A DNA stretch of 64,000 bases from positions 248,001-312,000 of the forward strand of contig CDRNVI010000014.1 of assembly GCA_977017575.1 (NCBI GenBank), read 5' to 3'. How positions within the stretch are numbered: position 1 is the stretch's first letter; each line of letters begins with the position of its first letter. Positions 26,118 through 35,686 of this stretch are shown piece by piece. The DNA comes from Paramoeba atlantica. Taxonomy: Eukaryota; Discosea. The notes below the pieces were generated by a model. That model was not told the origin of the DNA. It was given only the letters and a program-made list of their open reading frames with translations, and made no database searches. A program made the position numbers and the translations under genes.

Positions 26118-26741
26118 CTAACTCTCATTCGAGGCCGCCTGTACATCCGGCATACCCTCCACCCCCTTCTTCGGGTCGCCATGTATCACATGGACATTCC
26201 CGTGCGGGGGGCTGACATGGATATACGGGAAGTAGTGATGCTTACTCGTCGCGGGGTCCAGCTGCGGGTTCAGCCGCAGCCGCCCACTCGCGACCACCAC
26301 GTACCCCTCCCGTAGCATCTGCCGTACCTGGGTGCAGAACGGCTCCCCGAAGCACCGGATGGTGTGGTGGTCCTTCTCCAGGACCGCCTCCCCGGTGCGG
26401 CCGTGGATCATGGTGTCCAGGGAGCTGGTGGAGAGGGTGAACTGACACACCGGGTCCTCGTAGACGAACCCGCTCTGGATGTCGTGGGCGACCCCGACCA
26501 GGGTGACGTGGTTCACCGACTTGTACAGCGGGGAGGGGGGAGGGGGGCTGTGCGGGGAGGGGGGCGTCGCGCCGCTGCTCCCCGTGGGGGGAGGGGATTG
26601 GGGGAGTGGGCCCGTGGGGGAGGGCTCGGAGGGTGGGGGGTTGGACGGGGTGGGGGGTTTTGTGGCGGTGGCGGCTGTGACCCCCATCCCGGCGGTTTGG
26701 GAGACGGATTGGAGGAAACGACGGGTGTAGCGGAAGAGCAT
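26118..26741 (-). CDS. Mitochondrial single-stranded DNA-binding protein (RIM1/mtSSB type)
   Basis: The protein has 207 residues. The N-terminus [20 protein letters not shown] is a classic mitochondrial presequence. Residues about 27-72 are almost all Pro, Ser, Thr and Gly. The OB fold starts at [20 protein letters not shown] and continues with [45 protein letters not shown] and HYYFPY-like and [12 protein letters not shown] blocks. These blocks are the hallmark of the kinetoplastid form as I recall it. It would coat single-stranded mitochondrial (kinetoplast) DNA during replication. A Pro-rich spacer between presequence and OB fold is unusual. Coding DNA is much more GC-rich than the flanks. 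Confidence 0.88.
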   Translation of the reverse strand: MLFRYTRRFLQSVSQTAGMGVTAATATKPPTPSNPPPSEPSPTGPLPQSPPPTGSSGATPPSPHSPPPPSPLYKSVNHVTLVGVAHDIQSGFVYEDPVCQFTLSTSSLDTMIHGRTGEAVLEKDHHTIRCFGEPFCTQVRQMLREGYVVVASGRLRLNPQLDPATSKHHYFPYIHVSPPHGNVHVIHGDPKKGVEGMPDVQAASNES

Positions 26742-27130
26742 GGTGATGGGGTGGGCAAAAAAGGAAGATAGTGGAAAACTTTAGAATGATCAGTTATTTT
26801 TGGGAAAATTATTGCGTTTTACAAACATACAGAAGGAAGAAGGAATACTTCTTGTATCATGAAATGCTGAATGTTCATTTCATGTGCTTAATATGTGATA
26901 TACAAATTTGGTCAAGAAATCTCTGTCGTACAGAAGTAAGAAAAATGAGCAAAAACGGATAAAAAATACCCCTGCTGGGGAGCCTCTTACATGTACGACT
27001 TTCTTACATGTCCGACACAGTATATTGATCTGCTTTACGGCACATACGAGTTTATGTTTTAGTAGAAAATATTACAGTTACACCGCTAATTTTGACACCG
27101 TGCACAAGCAACTACCGTGTAAAAGCAAGA
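26742..27130. other. Intergenic region
   Basis: AT-rich spacer between two mitochondrial-type genes. It contains TACATGT-type short repeats near 26990-27010. No gene is seen. Confidence 0.5.
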
Positions 27131-28585
27131 TCAGCTACTCTTTTTTGTGGGTTCTCCTTCCATCCATTGGACAAAGGATCTTGCCTCTGCCACCGCCGCC
27201 TCCGTCTCACGATTGTATGTAAAATGTTTCTGGCATTCCGGATCGGCGAGGACACGACGGGCAATGTCGTACCAACATGTATGAAGCTCTGAGTATTCGT
27301 TCGGGGGCGACGACGCACCCCCGGAACGTTCATCTTTTACATCATTTTGGGACTTATCAAGATTGACACATTCTCTCTCACTTCTACTCGCTTCCGCACC
27401 CTTTCTCCCGTCCTCCTCCACCTTCTCACTCTCTCCCTCCCCCTTACTGCGATAGGGGTAGAGAGCCAAAACCCTTGCCAGAATCGGCAGCCCTCCATAG
27501 GCCATAAACTCCCCCGGGGAACGTGCCTCCACGCCTCGTCTCAGCCACCGACACAACGGGGTCTGGATCTCAGCATAGCTTTTAAATGTGTTGGTGACAC
27601 CGAGCAACACCGTGAGGGGGTCGTTACTCTGCGCCATGTGAGCCTCCACCCCCCGGGGGTCGAGTTGCTCCATATCCCCCAGTACCCGGAGGTGTTGGGA
27701 CAACCCTTTATGCATGGCCAGGTTCATGTTGTGGAACACAGCCTCGAGGACATGGTGGGTACGAAACGGGGCGGATGCCAGCGTGGGGTGGGACCGGGCC
27801 AACGCGCTAAGGAGCATAAACACGTAGCGCGTGTCCTGGGGATCCCCGGAGCATGTGTTGAGGTAATCGACGAGGGCGGGGACCGCTTGGGGGTTTTGCA
27901 ACACCCGTCGCTCCACCTCTCCGTCTGTGGGTTGGTGTAACGCGAGGAGGACGAGCAGTCTCGTGGCGAGATGGGGGATGTAGGGATCCACACGGTCGTG
28001 AAGGGCCCGAAAGAGTAGATCAATGGCGTCTTTTTCTTTGAGGTACTCACGGGCGATCGGGGCGTGGGGAAGAGCAATGGAGAGAAAACGGATAAACCGG
28101 TCCGCGGTGAAGAATTTAATCCGCTGGTGCGATAAGTCGCGAAACCGTCGCACGGCTTCACGGCAGAGGGCATCCCCACCCGCGTCCAGAAAGGCCGAGC
28201 CTAGGGGGGAGGGTTCCAACCCTAAGTCGATATGGTCAATCACAAGCCGAGTCAGGTAATGATCTGCAAGCTCATTTTCCTCCTCCAACGCTTGGAGCGT
28301 AATAAAAAGTTGTTGCTTCAGGGGGAGAGGTCCAAACACTTGCTCTGGTGGTAGTTCCAAAGAGCGAACCTCAGGGTCGTTGTCAAATTTTTCCAGTCGC
28401 TCAGTAAAACGAAGTAAAGGGTAACGAAAGGAGGCGTAGATGGCAGATCCAATGTCATCCATAGGCGTGGGGTTATGTTGATACAACGCAGCGACGCCCA
28501 GTCCCAAACCCCATGGCCACCATCGGTGAAAACGATCCCACCCCTTCGAATTCTCCGTGTACCAACGAGGCGCACGTCGCATCAT
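27131..28585 (-). CDS. Hypothetical membrane-anchored helical-repeat protein, probably mitochondrial
   Basis: This 484-residue protein opens with a basic segment (MMRRAPRWYTENSKGWDRFH) and a hydrophobic Trp/Gly-rich helix at about 22-40 (WWPWGLGLGVAALYQ), consistent with a signal-anchor or mitochondrial targeting. The rest is all-helical with Leu-rich helices in pairs (LFRALHDRVDPYIPHLATRL, VFMLLSALARSHPTLA), suggestive of armadillo-like repeats. A charged, low-complexity loop (about 410-445) precedes a final helical section. No catalytic motif is seen. It may be a kinetoplastid-specific mitochondrial protein; the function is unknown. Confidence 0.7.
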   Translation of the reverse strand: MMRRAPRWYTENSKGWDRFHRWWPWGLGLGVAALYQHNPTPMDDIGSAIYASFRYPLLRFTERLEKFDNDPEVRSLELPPEQVFGPLPLKQQLFITLQALEEENELADHYLTRLVIDHIDLGLEPSPLGSAFLDAGGDALCREAVRRFRDLSHQRIKFFTADRFIRFLSIALPHAPIAREYLKEKDAIDLLFRALHDRVDPYIPHLATRLLVLLALHQPTDGEVERRVLQNPQAVPALVDYLNTCSGDPQDTRYVFMLLSALARSHPTLASAPFRTHHVLEAVFHNMNLAMHKGLSQHLRVLGDMEQLDPRGVEAHMAQSNDPLTVLLGVTNTFKSYAEIQTPLCRWLRRGVEARSPGEFMAYGGLPILARVLALYPYRSKGEGESEKVEEDGRKGAEASRSERECVNLDKSQNDVKDERSGGASSPPNEYSELHTCWYDIARRVLADPECQKHFTYNRETEAAVAEARSFVQWMEGEPTKKSS

Positions 28586-28803
28586 GAGTAAGGGGCACCT
28601 CTGTGGGGGATATTTGTATGTGCGTATGCGTATCTAGCGCATTATTTGGCGATCATCATTGCACACGGTGCATTGGGACAAAAAATAACAAAAGAACAAA
28701 ATGACCCAGAATCACTAGTATGTGTTTCCCCACTTTGCAGTATGCGTAAACCATAAGAAACCATAGTGTCATACATATAAATATTCTGACGTGCCTTTTT
28801 GAC
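28586..28803. other. Spacer
   Basis: Short AT-rich gap between the OLA1 gene's 3' end and the 5' end of the helical-repeat protein gene. No feature is recognised. Confidence 0.5.
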
Positions 28804-29952
28804 TTACTTTTTTGGTGCCTTATGAGAAACATGCATCACTTCGCCATCCTTTAGAATATATTCCGCGTCACGACGAAGAAGTGCATCGTCTGCCTTATTC
28901 AGTGACCCATAAGTCATGTACTGCTCCCAGTGTAGTGTGTGTGCCGCAACAAAGTGTTCCTTGAAGTGAGAGTGAATCTCTCCACTTGCGTCTCGTACGT
29001 TTGCTCCACGGTGAAAGGACCATGCGTGAACCATCTCTGGTCCAACCGTAAAAAAGGTTCCCAATCCTAAGCTCTCATGTACAACTTTTGTTACGGCTGC
29101 AGCACAAGATTCGTTCGTAAGCCCATATTCACCACGAAAACTCACGCGATCGTCAAGTGAGAGGTCGGACATTTCTTCCTCCAATCTCGCACTCAAACTA
29201 ACAATTGGTGCGTAATCATTAGTTCCATTTTCGTTGGAATTTGGTGGCAAAGAAAAAAGAGTTTTGTCCGCGATAATTTGCTCCCGATAGTGGCTTTGTT
29301 CCTGCTCAAACTTGTCTTCCCCCAAATTTAGAACCCATATCATGGGTTTACTCGATAAAAGCTGAAGCTCGCGTAAAATTTGGGCGGCGACTTTGTGTAG
29401 CGATGAGTCAAAATCACACAGGACTGTTTTTGCGGGCTTGCCTTCCTCTAGCCACACTTTAAGATACTTTATAAAAGAAAGTTCGTCATCACCCTTCTTA
29501 CTCCCAGCTTTAGTCAATCTAGCGTATCGTTTTTCCACTAATGCCAGGTCGCTGAGTATCAATTCTTGCAGTATAACATGAGCATCCGAAAGGGGAGTAG
29601 GATCCAAAAATCCATCGCCTCTAAAGCAGCGCAATACATGGAGCAACACACTTACATTTCGAATATCCGCAAGAAACTGATTGCCCAGTCCCTCACCACG
29701 ATGCGCTCCGGCAACGAGTCCGGCTATATCTGTAAGTCCAATTTCCACCGGGATTATCTTCGCTGCCTTTGAGAACTTTTGCAATTTACAAAGCCTGGTA
29801 TCTGCCACAGCAAGTCGAGCAATATTTGGCTTTATAGTGCAGAATGGATAATTTCCAGTTTGTGCCATTTTCGAAGTGAGTAGCGCGTTGAAAACGGTAC
29901 TCTTGCCTACATTCGGTAGGCCAATTAAGCCACACGTCCGAGAGAGCGGCAT
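28804..29952 (-). CDS. OLA1: Obg-like ATPase 1 (OLA1/YchF)
   Basis: This 382-residue P-loop NTPase of the TRAFAC class prefers ATP. The P-loop GLPNVGKSTVFNAL is intact (residues about 9-22). Switch II reads DIAGLVAGAHRGEGLGNQFL, a near-invariant YchF block. The specificity motif is NxxE-like (VLNLGED) in place of NKxD, as expected for this family. A helical insertion domain lies in the middle and a TGS-type domain (WSFHRGANVRDASGEIHSHF, FVAAHTL) near the C-terminus. The family binds ribosomes and affects translation and stress responses. Length is close to the usual 390-400 residues. The assignment is firm. Confidence 0.96.
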   Translation of the reverse strand: MPLSRTCGLIGLPNVGKSTVFNALLTSKMAQTGNYPFCTIKPNIARLAVADTRLCKLQKFSKAAKIIPVEIGLTDIAGLVAGAHRGEGLGNQFLADIRNVSVLLHVLRCFRGDGFLDPTPLSDAHVILQELILSDLALVEKRYARLTKAGSKKGDDELSFIKYLKVWLEEGKPAKTVLCDFDSSLHKVAAQILRELQLLSSKPMIWVLNLGEDKFEQEQSHYREQIIADKTLFSLPPNSNENGTNDYAPIVSLSARLEEEMSDLSLDDRVSFRGEYGLTNESCAAAVTKVVHESLGLGTFFTVGPEMVHAWSFHRGANVRDASGEIHSHFKEHFVAAHTLHWEQYMTYGSLNKADDALLRRDAEYILKDGEVMHVSHKAPKK

Positions 29953-30262
29953 TTACATACCACTTGTGGTGTCTGCCGAATAATACCTCGGGGAAGTCAT
30001 TTTATAGACCAAACAATAGAATAATTGAAAAAGAAGTTTTGAAAAATGTTTGAAAATATGTCTATTCCTTGCCTTTCATGCTCAAAATATTATTACTGTG
30101 ATGAATATGAATCGAACCATGTAATAGGAGCACACCATTAATCACCAAAAAACAGTGCCCTGTTTTTAATCCGAACTAAACAACAGTTGCCACCTTCTCG
30201 CTGTGATGTCCACCATTCTTACAGAACTCTGAAACTCCCCTTGCTCAATACTCACCCTACGT
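29953..30262. other. Intergenic region
   Basis: AT-rich spacer downstream of SF3B1. ATGAATCGAACCATG near 30109 faintly resembles a T-arm on the minus strand, but the stems do not pair. No gene is recognised. Confidence 0.5.
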
Positions 30263-33200
30263 TCACAAAAACACCATAAGTTCAGGTATTTCAAATGAAT
30301 TCTTCGATTTCAACCCCACCGGCGTATCCCTCCGACGAACAATTTCACCCCAACGTGGATAAAACGGAGGTAACGCGTGACCAAACAAGATCTGCATCTG
30401 GTTATACACGCGCCAGTACAGGTTCCGCACCTTCCTCGCGGGGTGAAACAACCCCGGGGCGACGTACTGCCACACCACCGCGGGGCCCAACCCCACCCCC
30501 AGCGCTCGTATCGCCTCCACCACCGCATTCAACCCATGCGCGGACGGCCCCGTGCTACTCCCCCCGACATACACCATGGCGCCACTGGTCGCGGTCCCCG
30601 CGGCCTCCGCCACGAAGTGCGGCCACACATAGTTCAGCAGCTGCACCAGCTCCCCCTCCATCCCGCCCCCGCGCAGGGCCAGCGCCAGGTGCTTCACCAC
30701 CCCACAGGCGAGCTGCCGGGAGGTGCGGTCCGCGGCCCCGAGGGCGTGACACAGCAGCGGGACCAGCGCCGGGGCGTACCCCGTGGCGCGCGCCCCGAGG
30801 TACTCCCAGAGGAACCCGAGCGCCTTGAGCACCCCGTGCTGGGTGAGGGGGTCCGGGGTGCGGTACTCGTTCATCAGGAACGGGAGCACCAGGTAGGGCT
30901 GGCAGCGCTCCGCGACCACCGCGAGCGCGATCGTCGTGCTGAGCCGCAGGGTGCGCTCGGGGGTGGGGAGGGGGTCGAGGAGGGTGTTGAGGACGTGGAT
31001 GGGGTCCGCGGCCTGGGCGACGGCCCCGAAGGCGGCGGTCGCGGCCCGGCGGACCGCCTTGCTGGGGGCTTTCAGGAGGTCGAGGAGACGGAAGCTGAGT
31101 TGGACCCAGGTGAGGGGCTCCACGGGGTCGGGGAGGTGCGGGGTGGCGAGGTGGGAGGCGAGGAGACCGAGGAGGGCGGCGGCGGTTTGCTGGACCTCCT
31201 CGTCGCGGTTGGTGAGGATGGCTTTGAGTTGGCGGATGAGGTCAAGGGCGGTGTCCTCGGAGAGGAGGTTGTCGGGTTCGCTGGGGAGAATACCGGAGGA
31301 GGGTGTGGAGGGGGGAGGGGGTGAAGGGGTGCCTTTCGGTATCAGGGTGAGAAACGAGCACAGGAATTCGTGAATGCAGTGGAGCAGAGCGGCAATCATG
31401 CCGGGGTCCTCTTCGGTGCGCAACAGGGAGCGAAGCATGTCCAGGGTCTCCGTGCCCAGGCTTGGGCCTGTGACGTATCCATGCGTGGCGCGTGGCACAC
31501 GAAGAACATAGGGGGCGAGCGCAGCTAATAGATTCGCACTGTATGCACGGCTCCGGTGTTCGGTTTTTTGTTGAGTTCCCTCGGGCAACAGAGGACGCAT
31601 CCATTCCTCTGTGTCAGTACTCGAATTTTCTACAAGAGCCCCGCTTGCCATTCTGTGACGTACGACTTTAACAATGGCATCCATATGTATGGTGGAGCGT
31701 GGACCCAAGGCATAAACCAATGTAAGAATGGTTTGGCACACGATACCCTCGTCTTGTGTGGCTATTCTTGATGTATCCTCGCTCGATTTCCATGGAGACA
31801 TCCCGAAAGTTCCGAAAACATACAACACAGCTTCTAAGAGCGAGGATTCGGCAGACGTTTCTAACCGAAGAATAGTATCCTCGGCCACTCTTCGCTCGTT
31901 TTGGGTTTGATTCTCGATCATCCGTTGTATAAGTGACTCGAACACCTCAAGGATCAGCAATCGATATTGTGGATCCTCATCGTAAAGTTGGGAGGTTAGC
32001 CGCGTGATAATATGACGTGGATCTGTTTTAATTCCTAAGGCCACAGTTGTATCACATAAGTGGCGAGCATACGGAGACGCGTTTATTATGCTTGCTGTAT
32101 TAATCGCTGGGGAACGATGAGCATCAGGGCCAAGTGAAGCCTTCCTTTCAGCGGATGCGGCACATGCAGACATCACTGCTTTACGGTTCCAGAAATGTTT
32201 TAGGAAAGGTTTTAACCAGTGATCGAGCACAAAGTTTTTTGTTACCCCCTCGTTGTGCTGACACTGACGAATGACGTAAAAGATTGCCAGTCTCATATCT
32301 TCATGTGTATGGTACAAGGACAACGAAGAAACCGTGTTCATATCCTCTTGGACCCACACAGAAGACAAGAATTGTGTACATTGCTCTGCGTTTTCAGGGG
32401 CCATTAACGGAACGAGACTGCCAAGGGCTTTAAGTGCCGCACTAAGCATGTAAAGACTGGGAGTTGCACTGCTTTCCTCGCTTGTGCCCTCAGGTTTTGC
32501 ACGAGAGGCGCCTTGAGCAACAATCTCCCACAACGGTTGAATGACGTCTTCAAAGTGCTCAATGCCGTGGGGAAATACAGATTCCGCTAAGCCTGTTACA
32601 GCCATAGCAGCTGCTTGTTTAAGTCGAATGGAAGCACGACTCCCTTCCGTGTGTAAAAGTGGAGCTACTATCTGAATGAGATTCCCCAGATGAGGAAGTA
32701 AAGCTTGGCTTCGTAACCTGTATGCAATACGTTGAATAATCTTAACTCCCGAGAGAATGCGAAACACAGGATGCTCAGATACGGGAACAGCTTCAACGGT
32801 TCGACTCCGGGATGTGCCTGTTGCACATACAGTGCATAGAAAGGGAATTATCGGCGCAATTCCGCGGGCTTCTACAAGGATAGAGAACGCTTCAGCGACC
32901 ATCCTTTGATGCTCGTTCAATTCCTGTTGAGTAAAACCGTTATTAGGGTTGACACAAATGCTTTCTGAGTCGGATGAGTCAGCAGTATCATTTCTTTCGC
33001 TGTCCTCAGTTATTTGTGTAGGCTGTGTCGATGCTGGCATTTCTAAATCGGGCCGCATTGCTGTTATCATGATTCCTACCCCAAGGGTCCGGGAAAGGTT
33101 CATCATGAGATCTTTTCCTTCCGTTCGAATCAAGGCGTTCCCCGCTATTAGCATTGGATAGATCAAAGTGAGTAAGCGATGTACGAAAGGTTTCAATTCA

Positions 33201-34288
33201 ACGGTCCCTTTTTGGCGCTGTTGACCTAAGCTCGGAGTTTCTTGGGCCCCTAAGTGGTATATTACGCGATTCAGCGCCTTGATAATGTAATGCCTCTCGA
33301 TCATTTCCTCAAAAACGCCTCGTAAAAGGACCTGGAGAAAACAATCAATCACTAGAGCTACTGAAACTGTGGTGAGCCGTTGCATGAGAGCACTCTGCGC
33401 ACCCCGACGTATAGTAGGATCCCCCTTTTTTATACGAAATAGAAGTCGCATAACAAGGGCTTCGCGAAGATTACGGTCGCGACACAAATCTTGATCACTA
33501 AAGTCTTTGTAACGTGAAAGAAACCCAAAGATAGGATAATCGGACTCTTGCAAGTTCGGAAGATCAGGACCGATTTGAGATGTTACATCATAAATTTCAC
33601 CCATTTCCTGAGTTGACACGCTACTCGCAAGCACAAGTGACGTGTCTTTCGACAAAGTTTTTTGATTTTTGCTTCGAAACAAACTTTGCCAATACTGCAA
33701 ATTCGATTTCGCTTCTGAAGGGGTGCTTTTCGGGGCGTAGGACAAAGGCGCATCCACTTTTTCGTATCCCGTAGGTATCATCTGAGCGATATCCGTTTCA
33801 TACAAAGGAGCATTTTTCTCTAGTATGACCTGTATGTTGCGCTTTTCATCTGGGCTTAGATCTTCCAGACCCCACGCTCTGGCATGTGGTTTAAGTCGAG
33901 ATTCCTCACTTTCTGGAAACTGGGAAACAAATGGTGTGGGAGTGCCGGCCGCTGTTGATGTCTGTTCGTGAGGAAGGCGAGTAAAACCACCAACAGTGGG
34001 TTCCATCCCCGGGTGGAGCAGTGTTCCGGTTGCGGAGTGGAGAAAAGTCCCGGTGGACGTATGCTCTGCTGCCGTAGCTGTATAATGCACTGTATTGTAC
34101 GAGGTTCCCATAGTACCCACTGGGAGAGGGGTTGCATCTGCCATCCATGTGGAATCAAAGGGCTCAAATACGGAATCTATTTCTGGATTTTCAATAGCTG
34201 TTTGCTCAGAAGAATTGTCTGCCATACTGAAAACTACGTCTGTCGGCGGTTCAAGCGGCCTAGGAAGGTCATCGTTTGTGGCAGACAT
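30263..34288 (-). CDS. SF3B1: Splicing factor 3B subunit 1 (SF3B1/SF3b155)
   Basis: This 1,341-residue HEAT-repeat scaffold of U2 snRNP clamps the branch-site duplex. The N-terminal quarter is divergent and Thr/Ser-rich but keeps the MIPTGYEKVDAPLSYAP block (MFPEGYKVLPPPAGYVP in animals). The HEAT array is collinear with human SF3B1: LIYPMLIAGNALIRTEGKDL, ITAMRPDLEM, PFLKHFW, LMNEYRTPDPLTQHGVLKAL, LLNYVWPHF and the end block GLFHPARKVRNLYWRVYN. A roughly 25-residue Gly/Ser/Ala-rich insertion splits one C-terminal HEAT pair, and a short Pro-rich stretch (PSPPPPSTPSSG) lies near residue 1000. The last kilobase of coding DNA is strikingly GC-rich compared with the rest. It would serve trans-splicing as well as any cis-splicing. 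Confidence 0.95.
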   Translation of the reverse strand: MSATNDDLPRPLEPPTDVVFSMADNSSEQTAIENPEIDSVFEPFDSTWMADATPLPVGTMGTSYNTVHYTATAAEHTSTGTFLHSATGTLLHPGMEPTVGGFTRLPHEQTSTAAGTPTPFVSQFPESEESRLKPHARAWGLEDLSPDEKRNIQVILEKNAPLYETDIAQMIPTGYEKVDAPLSYAPKSTPSEAKSNLQYWQSLFRSKNQKTLSKDTSLVLASSVSTQEMGEIYDVTSQIGPDLPNLQESDYPIFGFLSRYKDFSDQDLCRDRNLREALVMRLLFRIKKGDPTIRRGAQSALMQRLTTVSVALVIDCFLQVLLRGVFEEMIERHYIIKALNRVIYHLGAQETPSLGQQRQKGTVELKPFVHRLLTLIYPMLIAGNALIRTEGKDLMMNLSRTLGVGIMITAMRPDLEMPASTQPTQITEDSERNDTADSSDSESICVNPNNGFTQQELNEHQRMVAEAFSILVEARGIAPIIPFLCTVCATGTSRSRTVEAVPVSEHPVFRILSGVKIIQRIAYRLRSQALLPHLGNLIQIVAPLLHTEGSRASIRLKQAAAMAVTGLAESVFPHGIEHFEDVIQPLWEIVAQGASRAKPEGTSEESSATPSLYMLSAALKALGSLVPLMAPENAEQCTQFLSSVWVQEDMNTVSSLSLYHTHEDMRLAIFYVIRQCQHNEGVTKNFVLDHWLKPFLKHFWNRKAVMSACAASAERKASLGPDAHRSPAINTASIINASPYARHLCDTTVALGIKTDPRHIITRLTSQLYDEDPQYRLLILEVFESLIQRMIENQTQNERRVAEDTILRLETSAESSLLEAVLYVFGTFGMSPWKSSEDTSRIATQDEGIVCQTILTLVYALGPRSTIHMDAIVKVVRHRMASGALVENSSTDTEEWMRPLLPEGTQQKTEHRSRAYSANLLAALAPYVLRVPRATHGYVTGPSLGTETLDMLRSLLRTEEDPGMIAALLHCIHEFLCSFLTLIPKGTPSPPPPSTPSSGILPSEPDNLLSEDTALDLIRQLKAILTNRDEEVQQTAAALLGLLASHLATPHLPDPVEPLTWVQLSFRLLDLLKAPSKAVRRAATAAFGAVAQAADPIHVLNTLLDPLPTPERTLRLSTTIALAVVAERCQPYLVLPFLMNEYRTPDPLTQHGVLKALGFLWEYLGARATGYAPALVPLLCHALGAADRTSRQLACGVVKHLALALRGGGMEGELVQLLNYVWPHFVAEAAGTATSGAMVYVGGSSTGPSAHGLNAVVEAIRALGVGLGPAVVWQYVAPGLFHPARKVRNLYWRVYNQMQILFGHALPPFYPRWGEIVRRRDTPVGLKSKNSFEIPELMVFL

Positions 34289-34547
34289 GTCGGTTCCTAC
34301 AGATGTTTTTAATGTGAATCAAGTTGTGGATACGAAAATATATAAAAATGCGATTAATAAAATAACTTACGATACCAGTAGTACTCCCCCTGTGATTCAT
34401 AATGATCACATCCACAGCCTCTCGCCTCTAAAATTTTATAAATATATCTCTGAAGAAAATAAGAAGAGTATCACAAAGACTGCATGCTGGCCCAAATAAT
34501 TTTGTATTCAAAAATTGATTTCCCTCGTTTGTACTTATATACCAAAA
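34289..34547. other. Spacer
   Basis: Spacer between the LRR 6 gene's 3' end and the SF3B1 start. An AG lies about 10 bases upstream of the SF3B1 start on the coding strand (CTGTAG-GAACCGACATG) and could be a spliced-leader acceptor; the pyrimidine tract is weak. Confidence 0.4.
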
Positions 34548-35348
34548 CTATGCCCCTACACCAACTAGGTTTGTCTCTAGGATTTCAAAATCAAGAGACA
34601 CAGGTAACGAGGCTTTATTGTACTCTCCACAAAGCTCAAGGTTCTTCGCAAGGTTCAGCTCTTCCAAGGTGGAAGGCAGTAAATCTAATCCTGTTACCTT
34701 CTCCAGACGATTTGATGCCAGATTAAGAACTAAGAAATCACGGGGAAGACGACTCAAATCGATACCACCTGAAAATAGGTTAGCGCTGAGATCCAGATGT
34801 TCCAGTGATTGTGGTAATGTAGTAAGATTTAGAGACCCCACAAAGAAATTTTTATATGCGTGAAATTCTAAAATATTCGCGGGTAACGTACTAAGATCGA
34901 GTGTACCATCAAACAAGTTTGAACCAAAACTTGCATCACTCACATCAGGTGGCATATTCTCTAGATCTAGTGTACCACTAAATCTGTTGCCTGCCAAATC
35001 CAATTCGTCAAGTCCACGAGGTAGAAGGCTGAGTGGCACCTCTCCCGTTAGTCCATTAAGAAACACATTTATTCGGCGTACAGACGAGGGTATGTGGCTC
35101 CATTGTGGAATTCCTTGAAGGTCACCGAACCCCCAGTCAAGGTCTGTAACAGCATCAGGTATAGTAGGATCGGTGCAACGAATTCCAGGCCACTTACAGG
35201 CGGGAACATGAGTATTCCACGTGGAATCCGTATTTTTAAGATATTTTGTAAATAGTGCAAGTTCGACTTCTGGAGGGAAACAGGCACCACGAATCTTTCC
35301 TCGAGCAGAGCTACGTTTTTCAACGTGAGTCAGTTGATCATCCGACAT
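34548..35348 (-). CDS. Leucine-rich repeat protein (LRR 6)
   Basis: This 266-residue paralogue begins MSDDQLTHVEKRSSARG and then KIRGACFPPEVELALFTKYL, the shared motif near the N-terminus. The N-cap STWNTHVPACKWPGIRCTDP keeps Trp-Cys-Trp-Cys. About seven regular LRRs follow (ELDLAGNRFSGTLDLENMPP, FHAYKNFFVGSLNLTTLPQS, HLDLSANLFSGGIDLSRLP). The C-cap is ELCGEYNKASLPVS and ETNLVGVGA. There is no signal peptide, and length and repeats are typical for the family. It lies alone between SF3B1 and an AAA ATPase gene. Confidence 0.87.
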   Translation of the reverse strand: MSDDQLTHVEKRSSARGKIRGACFPPEVELALFTKYLKNTDSTWNTHVPACKWPGIRCTDPTIPDAVTDLDWGFGDLQGIPQWSHIPSSVRRINVFLNGLTGEVPLSLLPRGLDELDLAGNRFSGTLDLENMPPDVSDASFGSNLFDGTLDLSTLPANILEFHAYKNFFVGSLNLTTLPQSLEHLDLSANLFSGGIDLSRLPRDFLVLNLASNRLEKVTGLDLLPSTLEELNLAKNLELCGEYNKASLPVSLDFEILETNLVGVGA

Positions 35349-35686
35349 TTTCTATTACGATTGAATGAAGTTCTACACAATCCGCTATCCTATTCCTTTG
35401 TACTACTACGTGCGATCTCATAAATATAATTCCTGAAGAAAACATTAATTATAGCGAACGAAATCAGTCGAATTGAGGGAGTAACATACGACATACAATA
35501 TACTACGACGTTAATTTGGTTTTTGTAGCTTTCAACAGCTTTAGAATTGTTTTTTATCTGACTTGGGTATCCCATCACCGGGCTGCTAGATGGCACAGTA
35601 AGGAATTCAACTGGAGCGGAAGACTCGTAGTAAATCATAGAACAGGATGGCGCGGAAAACGAAGAAAAATATCATTATCCTTTAGA
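35349..35686. other. Intergenic region
   Basis: AT-rich spacer with no recognised gene or repeat. An 82-codon minus-strand frame (35390-35638) opens with ATG but has no recognisable content. Confidence 0.5.

Noticed and set aside
30377-31324. Plus-strand frame of 315 codons opposite SF3B1
   Set aside because: Antisense to the conserved HEAT repeats in GC-rich DNA; composition is His/Gly/Glu/Arg-rich with no motif.
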